DNA of 64,000 bases, taken from NCBI GenBank assembly GCA_900642245.1, contig CAAAJI010000242.1, positions 1,944 to 65,943 of the forward strand. The letters are read 5' to 3'. Of this stretch, positions 56,445 to 64,000 are shown piece after piece (within the stretch, counting starts at the first letter, position 1; each line of letters starts with the position of its first letter). The translations under genes and the position numbers were made by a program. The notes under the pieces were generated by a model. That model saw only the letters and a list, made by a program, of their open reading frames with translations, did no database searches and had not been told where the DNA came from. Origin of the DNA: Fragilaria radians. Its lineage: Eukaryota; Bacillariophyta; Fragilariophyceae; Fragilariales; Fragilariaceae.

Positions 56445-59159
56445 ATAACACAACATCAAATGTTGTAAATGAAGCAACTGTCTTCCTATTCGGCAGCTAT
56501 AATTGTTGCATGGGCATGATGCCTCAATCTCAAGATGAGCAAAAACCTCTTTTTGTAAGATTCCCAATCCTTCTTCACAATTGATCATGATGTACCAAGT
56601 CTAGCAAACTAGGAATCGGGCAACATACTAACCACTTTACAGTCTTACATCAAACTCAGTCTCTAGTAATTCAATGCTGATAATAACAAAACAAATGTTT
56701 ACCAAAAAGTCATGCATTTCCATTTTGGTAAAAATGCTTATTTGGCAGCTATCTTTCATTTATAGCGTAAACTTAATTATGAAAAATAGCTCATTCAAAG
56801 TCTGTTTTCATCTTAATTCCTAATTATTCAAATATTATTTCTTGATGATCAAAAGTGCTAAATGCATCCATTCTCCTTATTGTGAATGCCTATAATGTAA
56901 TTTTATGATTGGCATAACAAAAGTACAGAATCTAGCAGCAATCATTTTGAGCATGAAAGTCTAGAAATTGTAACTCTGAGATCAAATGTGAATTTCAATA
57001 GCAAGCGCAATGATTACTTTTTCTTCAAACCATTTTTAGTCAAGTCGTGAGTTCCTAGTTCTTGTCAAATTACAGTAGTAATTCTAAAACAGATGACAGT
57101 TTAGAAGGCATGCTCTAGACATAGAGCACTGTTATCACACTATGTGATGAGCAATTCATGGGAAAAGAGCACTTTGTCTAGAAAGTTTGGATCACGACCC
57201 CTGCTGTGCTCCAAAATTCCCTCTTTCCGGTTATCTTCAAAGTCAAGAGAGAGGAGATGACAGATATCCCTGAAGCTAAAAAAATGTGAGGATATAGATT
57301 TAGCGTTTCTTGGATCCGGATAATCCAACTCCTAAATCTTGGAGGCACTTCAGCATTTTCAGCTATCGGTATCTAGAGGAGTGATTGAAATGGTTAATCC
57401 CCCCTTTTCTCTATCTGAGGTCAGAGATTCTGCAAGGGACCTAACACTTTAGTACAGGAGTTGTGGAGTGGGTAGCATGTGCTACATAGTCCTCTTCATG
57501 TTAATTGTAGTTGATTGCTTCAAAAAAGAGTATCTTCAAATTCTGGATTATCACAATTAGCAATCTAGTAATCGCTCATTATTGACTGTCACCTGTTTTC
57601 AATTCAAAATCTGACTCCATAAATTGGAGTCATACAATCCTTTTTTGGGTCATGCACAGTTTTATGATGCACATTTGTAATTAGTAGTCTCAGAATGTTG
57701 ATCAGCTCTATGTCTCGCATTGATCTTGGTTGGTTACGCCAATTACAGCTGCTTGGTATTATTGAAGAAGGCGGGGATACTTATTGGGAATGTTTTTAGA
57801 TTCTTGAATGATGCGATTAAAAGGTGACAGATAGAAATACCAATCACAATGCATAGTAGAATGAAATGACATCAACAAGTCAAAGTTATGGGTGCATTTC
57901 TTTGTGCTCGCACCACTGACCTGCGGTATATGCACCATTCATTAGGCTAAACACTAGACGGAACATCTTTGACGTTAGGTGATACCATGTCAGTAACTTT
58001 GAATACATCAGTTCCTTCAAGTTTCTTAAAGAAGAATTATAGTACAAAGGCTAAAGTTATCAGATGTCAATTTCACTGAATTAACGAAGTGGTACCTATA
58101 TATCATTATCTGTGTGTGAAGGCACTTACGGTAATTATCTTGTCTCAAAAAGTGAGTCCCACTACAGTCATTACAATCGGCACAAGCAAACCCAGAAATG
58201 CAATCTTCAGAAGTTCTAAACAACTTATTCAACAAATTTTTATACAGCTTTATGCTCCTAGATTCTGTCTTTGCTCTTTAATCTAGTTAAATCAAGTTTA
58301 TTTCAACCTCAATCTGATCAATGATGGATGCCCTAAGCTGCTCTAAGACCTCAGATGCTTCACATTCAGAAGAAGGGTATCTTCTAAAATATCTAAACAA
58401 TATCGAATTATGTTACATAACATGGCCTAGCTTGTAAATCCCTGGATTATAGGAGAAAGGAAAAGGAGGAGATAAGAAAAGTTGTGGTTTCAACAGCAAG
58501 TTGGGCAAGAAGAGAAGAAAATTGCAGACTAATTAAAGTTAATTTCATTGCTTGGATGAGTGAAATACCCCATAAAACTATCGATAATTACCAATTGTTT
58601 AATAAGTTTGCAACCTGCTTGAATAGTCTAAGTGCTTGAAATATGCGCAAGACGAAAGATGCACTACGTTACTTGATGAAGATTTCATGCATTATCTCTA
58701 TTGAATCTGGTATAAGTTGAATACAATGATAAATGCTTCTATATTGATAAAACCATGCTTAAAATGGCAAAGGGTTTGCGTGATTAAAAGAATATAAGAT
58801 AAAATACAATTGGGGATTAGATTTCTAAAATGGGAACAATTACTGCCAGATACAGAACGTACGGGATCTCAGAGTGTACTTAATGAATGGCTTCAATTTT
58901 ATGCATTTTAGGTTAATGCAAGCGTGAGCAATCAATTCTAGGGTTGAACCTTTAAGGATGTCAGTGACCACATGTAAGAGATGGGTATTGTAAATTGTGT
59001 TTTCCTTGCCTTTTTCGGGAAAAGATAAGCTGGGATTCTGCAGTTTGCGGCGTCAAAGAACTTAAGTTGCAATGTCAATTGATTATGAAATTTTGATCGT
59101 AGTGCAATGTTACTGTCACTTCTTATTAGGCGATTCTTCCAAACTACAACCCTTCACAA
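56445..59159. other. Long intergenic region
   Basis: 2.7 kb. No gene with a domain or credible start. Short frames at 57140-57328 and 58089-58286 are not supported. The right arm of the inverted duplication starts near 59160. Confidence 0.5.
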
Positions 59160-59848
59160 CTAAATGATGCAAAGAATGTGGAAATACAAAACGTCACTAG
59201 TGTAAATTGATCAAGCACCATCATACTACTACAAATTGAGATTGTCCCTTGAATCATTATTGAGAATAGCAAGAGTGCCATATCCAAGATATTTAAGATT
59301 CGTTTAAATAAATTTGTTTCAATATATGTCAAGAAAAACTACATGTCTTATTTTTTGCTGTCGTACATGTCATCTTCAAGTCAAACGTAGCTATAATAGG
59401 ATAGAGACCAATTTACAGGTTGATCATTATTGAATATTCTCTGAGAACTGCAAAAAGAGTTACATTATACAACTATTTGTCATCCCATTAATTTTGCATT
59501 GCAACATGCAATTACGTGTTCTTCACATGAGAAGCAAATAGTAATAAGCAATCATATTGAAGAGTGGATAATTTAAAGAGGAATTTCCCACCAATAAAAT
59601 AATATGAGAGTTCAACAAATTAGCTCCAAACCTTTTATTGATTGCTCTCAACACTGAGTGAGATCTTCTGTCTTCGTTGCTGAATGATAACGCCTTACAA
59701 CTTTTTTGAGCACTAGAGAATAAGATGATTGACATCCCGTAATCATTTCTACACTAATCGCAGATATTTCATTTGTTGCAACAAGTTTATCATATTTCTG
59801 TCACCTTAAATAATATTAAAACGAGATTTAGGAAAAGCATTAAACTAC

Positions 59849-61028
59849 CTAGTTTCCTGATACATTCATTTTCCCGACAAGTGCACAGAGCTCCGCCATG
59901 CGTTTTGCATAGCCACATTCTGATAACGAGAAATGTTAGTAAAGGTTGGGTACTATCCAATTGAAGTATTGTTGCTTACCGTTGTCGTACTGGAAGGATA
60001 GAGTCATTTCAGAATGTGAAAGGACAAATGTGAGTTACAATACAAACTTATACAATTCACTCTGGTAGCTTGCTTACCCAGGCATAAATCTTGATCATGG
60101 TGCCATCAATCACTTGCGTACTGAGAGCATCAATAATGGACGACCTTACATCATTGGTGTAGTCAGTTGACACCAATGCATTTGTTTCATAACCTAGGAT
60201 CCCTAAGAGTGGTCCATCTTCTGACGCTTTTTGGAGTGCCAAGTTTACTTCCTCCACCGTGACAGGTCGATCGACTTCAAAGACACAATCGGTCAAGCTC
60301 GCATTGGTCAAGGGGACGCGTACAGCTAAGCCATTGAGCTTTCCCTTGAGCTCTGGATAAATTTCCACAATGGCCGTGGCGGATCCTGTACTAGTGGGGC
60401 ACAAATTCACCATTCCACTGCGAGCACGACGGAGATCGTCCTTCTTAGTATTGGGCATGTCCACAAGAGTCTGCGTTCCAGTTACATTGTGCACAGTCGT
60501 AATACAGCCGTGTTTGATGCCAAAATTTTCTTGAATGACCTTCACTACGGGAGCGAGACAGTTGGTTGTACACGATGCGTTTGTAATGATCTTGGTTTCG
60601 CTGGATATCTTCTCGTGATTGCATCCAATAACAACGTTGAGAATCCCTTGTTCCTTTACAGGAGCAGAAACAACGACCTGCTTAATGCCACAGATGTCCA
60701 AGTATGGTTGAAGATTACTCGTTTTTAGAAATACACCCGTGCACTCCATGACCATCTCGATTCCCATGCCTTTGAAATCAATGTTGGTGTAGTCTCTTTC
60801 CCTCGAGAAAGTGACACACTTTCCATCAACGAGGAAGGAAGACTCTTGAGTCTCAACTTTTTTGGACCATGTGCCGTGAACAGAGTCATACTTGATCAAG
60901 TACGCAGCCGATTCGCAACTGCAAAGATCGTTGACGTGCACTATTTCGAGCTCAGGATCGTCCCAAGCATAACGAAATACCAGACGACCGATGCGTCCAA
61001 ATCCATTGATAGCACACTTGATTGGCAT
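59849..61028 (-). CDS. ArsJ-associated glyceraldehyde-3-phosphate dehydrogenase, copy 2
   Basis: Three exons on the minus strand: 61028-60078, microexon 59989-59980 (10 nt) and 59919-59849; 343 aa. Same structure, branch site and catalytic residues (C153, H180) as the copy at 8725. About eight substitutions in the 317 codons of exon 1 (for example L46I-type V/I changes, K78R, N112I, P127Q, I179V, N/D in VDRP); all outside the catalytic motifs apart from the conservative Ile/Val next to H180. Both copies keep intact frames and splice sites while their introns have drifted, which suggests selection on both. Confidence 0.88.
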
Positions 61029-61434
61029 TGTAAAGGATAAGTTAGCTGAAGAAACACAATGAACTCTCTTATACTAGAGATTGTACGTTGTGATTATGTA
61101 TTTTTTTACGTTGCTGTATTATGAAGAATGAAATGAAATGTGAGGTTAAGAAGTGGAGATTCAATGACGAATTGGAGATTCCTTCTTGTACCATGTTCTA
61201 CATACGAACAAATGTTCGAAATAAATAGCTCAACTAGAATTTTGGCCTGAACGGAAAAGGTTATAATAGTAGCCATTAAATTTATTCTACTTCTTTTATT
61301 AGAAAGGCCTCCTTGTTGCATTTCAATTGTGTCTCTACACAGCAGTGATTTATCTTTGTTCGTGCAATTACTTGAAGTTTCATTTTGGGAGTCTTGGAAA
61401 ACTTTATCACAATCTGGAATTGAAGCATCGAAAC
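61029..61434. promoter_or_regulatory. Shared divergent promoter, GAPDH / arsJ copy 2
   Basis: 406 bp between divergent start codons, aligned with 8308-8724. Contains the CGAACAAATGTTCG palindrome and a TATAAGA at the GAPDH side. Indels relative to copy 1 are small, so both retain the bidirectional arrangement. Confidence 0.7.
61205..61218. promoter_or_regulatory. Conserved palindrome in the divergent promoter, copy 2
   Basis: CGAACAAATGTTCG, the reverse complement of the site at 8542-8555 as expected for an inverted arm. Confidence 0.55.
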
Positions 61435-63276
61435 ATGAGGAATCCGAAAGAATCTGATTCACCGCTGCAGCAAGACCGAATGGCATTGGCTGCTCCCGTT
61501 GACGAAGATGTGATGGTTGCTGCTCCCGAAAATGAAGGATTTTTGAAAGCGGCACGAAGCAAAGCATTGCGCCCCTTCATCATCATTAGTTCCTCTTACC
61601 TCTTATTCACAATTACTGATGGGGCAATCCGAATGATTGTGCTCTTACATGCATATAACAAGTCCTTCTCGGCTCTTGAAGTTTCCATCATGTTTACGCT
61701 GTATGAACTTGCAGGCGTATTTACTAACTTTGCTGCGGGACTCATGGGAGCCAGATGGGGAATTAAATATACTTTGATTACAGGATTATCGTTTCAATTA
61801 CTTAGTTATGGGCTATTATTTGGTTGGATCGACGAATGGCCCAAGTTAACGGCCTTGATATATGTTACAAGTAAGTCTCAAAAATCTTGCTTTTGGTTGC
61901 AATGCTACAGTAACGCTAAACTCGTGCCATTGTGAATAATTCTCTCGTTTATAGTTGCACAAATGTTTGCCGGTATCGCAAAGGATCTTACCAAATTGGG
62001 CGGAAAAACAGTAACAAAATTAGTGACCCCAGAGGCGAAAGAAACTCGACTTTTCAAGCTTGTTTCACTCATAACGGGATGGAAAAATTCCCTTAAGGGC
62101 GTGGGATATTTTGCGGGTGCCGCTTTGGTAGGAGTCTCCTATGAACTTGCTCTTTCTATTATGATGGGATTGGTGTTGCTTGCCATGCCATGGGCGATTC
62201 TTGGTCTCGACAAGAATTTGGGGACTGCCAAAAAGAAAAATGCCACATGGAGGGATGCATTTACTCTCGAAAACAATAGACTAAACCTTCTATCGGCAGC
62301 ACGATTGTTTTTATTTGCCTCCCGTGATTTCTGGTTTGAAGTACCGCTACCGTTCTTCCTACGCTCTCCACCTTGTGAAGGTCTTGGTGAAACGACTTGT
62401 TTGGCTTCCTTGGATTGTGGATCCGGGGCATTTTGTGGCGATTCTGGCTTTTGTGAAAATGTTAACCCAGGTGGAGGTTGTGGGGGACTTGGAATTGAAC
62501 GAGTTATTGTGGGTGCCATTTTAGGTGGTTACATTATCTTGTATGGACAAGTTCAATCGTATACTCCCCAGCTTGTTACCGGTCCACTTCAACAAAAGTA
62601 AGTAATTGCTGATAAATGAGATTCTCGGATACGAGGCAATAATTTGTTGAGACGAACTTCTAATCATTTGATTTCCAGCCCCCCTAACAAGTTGACAGAA
62701 GTCCTATGGGGATTAATTAATTGCATTCCAACTCTTGTGCTGGCTATCTTTATGACTGTTTCGACAACTTGTAATGATAGTGACACACCAACAATGACTA
62801 TCTGGTTGATTGTGATCATCAGTTCTTTTGCAATTATCTTTGCAATTAATTCATCCATACATTCCTATCTTGTGGTGAAGTATGCCTCACGAGACAAAGT
62901 GGCCGTAAGTGTCGGCTTTTATTATATGAGTAATGCTTGTGGTCGTTTGATGGGTACACTTGGTAGCGGAGTGCTTTACACATATGTTGGTACTGATTTA
63001 GGAAGTTTGGCTGGGCAGAATGTTGTTGCAGGGTTCGCCGCTTGCTTTTTTGCTGGTACTGTTAGTTCGTTTTTGGCAGTCTTAATCACATGCTTTATTC
63101 AAGACAATCAAGCTGGGCTCAAGTGTGGACCGTGTATAACGCTAGTTAGTGCAGCTCCTGTGGATTTGCAAGAAGAAAACTTGGGTTCACCCGAAGAAGA
63201 AGAAAAACGAGAAGAAGACAGAGCTAAGGAGGCTAGGGATATGAGTGTCCACAGCGAAATTTCAATTTATTGTTGA
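61435..63276 (+). CDS. arsJ: ArsJ-like MFS organoarsenical permease, copy 2
   Basis: Three exons, 61435-61870, 61955-62597 and 62679-63276; introns of 84 and 81 bp in the same phases as copy 1; 558 aa. All ArsJ landmarks are kept (FTITDGAIRMIVLLH, GIAKDLTKLGGKTVTKL, LLSAARLFLFASRDFWF), and so is the six-Cys loop at about residues 286-321. Differences from copy 1 are few and mostly in the hydrophilic N- and C-terminal tails, one extra Glu included. ATG at 61435 selected; the upstream frame has an alternative ATG at 61327 only in this copy. Start site upstream of MRNPKES cannot be excluded, since the leader frame is open in both copies. Confidence 0.88.
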
Positions 63277-63476
63277 GTGCTGAAATGCGCTTTGATTCTA
63301 GTTGAATGAAATAAAGCAGAATGAAGTTGGGAAGTAAGGAATTTATACAGATTGCGTATGGAACAATGCTATTACAGGCGTTTATGACACAGGCAGACTC
63401 TAGCTAAACTTGATGTCATAACTTAATTTCAATGTGACCTTTGAATTCAACGAGTGGAACCGCAGGAAATCACGTT

Positions 63477-63885
63477 GTGGTTCCTGAGGTAATTTATTCT
63501 AGTAATTTCACCTATTTGCTTTCAAAGCCTAATTCTTACCAGCATGTAAATTAGTTATATTCGTCTTTGCTCCAAAAGTCAAGATAAGGAAAATACCAGT
63601 ATGACGTAGCCAACTTAGGTTGTTGCTTGATGTACTTTATTGAATGTGTGTGCATTACTCGAAGTTTCCCCCAAAGGAGGAGCTTTCTTCGTGATTCCTG
63701 AAATAGCTTACATCAATCAGCTCACCTACTCACTTTCAAGGCCAAGCTTAGAGGATAATGTACATTTTCTATGCTCTTCTTTAATACAAAAGGAAATACC
63801 AACTATGCTGAGCCAAAATGGTAGTCATACAATTTATGCTAGATGCACTTTATTGAAGTCATATGCATTCTTCAAGGTTTGCCCA
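63477..63885 (+). repeat. About 214-bp imperfect tandem repeat with a conserved frame
   Basis: Unit 1 at 63477 and unit 2 at 63691 share a frame: V(V/I)PE then TY.LS(K/R)P, V...L.SSL.QK, with nearly no indels (214 then 213 bp offset). Unit 1 has an in-frame stop (VN*LY). The word GCATT..TCAAG.TTT..CC recurs at 63652 and 63865. Possible decayed repeat protein; no family recognised. Confidence 0.55.
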
Positions 63886-64000
63886 TATTTCAACCTTCGA
63901 TGCTCTCCGAAAAGACAAGCTTTTGCAACCTCAAAAATGTAGAGAGGAAATATTCTAAATTTCTTTGACTTTTTTAGGGCAAGTTGATCAGCGTAGTTAG

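Larger units (their letters stand above)
59160..63445. repeat. Inverted duplication, right arm (GAPDH-arsJ module)
   Basis: Reverse complement of 6310-10350, with an extra stretch of about 270-280 bp at roughly 59510-59800 downstream of the GAPDH gene that the left arm lacks. Exons near-identical, introns and flanks diverged. Confidence 0.85.

Noticed and set aside
6310..63445. Inverted arms as haplotype duplication in the assembly
   Set aside because: Opposite orientation, different outer flanks and diverged introns argue for real paralogs; long reads would settle it.
1..64000. CRISPR arrays, rRNA, tRNA or bacterial operons
   Set aside because: None seen; introns, spacing and targeting leaders show eukaryotic nuclear DNA.

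Overview
The window looks like nuclear DNA of a diatom. It carries a fucoxanthin chlorophyll a/c-type antenna gene of the Lhcx kind, secreted LRR proteins with a Cys-rich C-terminus, short GT-AG introns of about 60-180 bp, proteins with ER or plastid-type leaders, and many decayed Ty1/copia and Ty3/gypsy elements. The species cannot be told from the sequence. Coding stretches alternate with AT-rich intergenic DNA and retroelement debris.

Layout. 0-2.5 kb: retroelement fragments. 2.6-6.0 kb: a C2-like membrane protein and a plastid-type PH-like membrane protein. 6.3-10.35 kb: left arm of an inverted duplication holding arsJ (minus) and an ArsJ-type GAPDH gene (plus) divergently transcribed. 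10.9-20.4 kb: three secreted LRR genes, two in a tandem duplication with a decayed copia element at the junction. 20.4-22.2 kb: a small acidic protein and a sulfotransferase-like protein. 23.5-34.6 kb: two near-identical genes for a secretory-pathway protein joining an aminopropyltransferase-like region to a SET domain, with two broken copia elements between them. 35-38.4 kb: gypsy and copia remnants. 39-56.5 kb: SnoaL-like protein, metallophosphoesterase, a second sulfotransferase-like gene, an SMR transporter, an unknown protein, Lhcx, a broken Tigger/pogo-like transposase and an FkbM-like protein. 59.16-63.45 kb: right arm of the inverted duplication with a second GAPDH/arsJ pair.

The strongest signal is the duplicated GAPDH-arsJ module. 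In bacteria an ars-operon GAPDH makes 1-arseno-3-phosphoglycerate from arsenate and ArsJ (an MFS permease) exports it. Here the pair is spliced, divergently transcribed from a short shared promoter, conserved in both copies (introns and flanks have drifted more than exons), and the permease has a six-cysteine loop not found in the bacterial ArsJ sequences I know. The second notable system is the duplicated secreted aminopropyltransferase-like/SET fusion, which could fit lysine methylation and polyamine chemistry of silica-associated proteins; that link is inference.

Recurring theme: gene copies in this window (ArsJ/GAPDH, LRR, SET fusion) are separated by retroelement sequence, and in the LRR and SET pairs sequence similarity stops within about 3-20 bp upstream of the start codon, so paralogs probably have different promoters.
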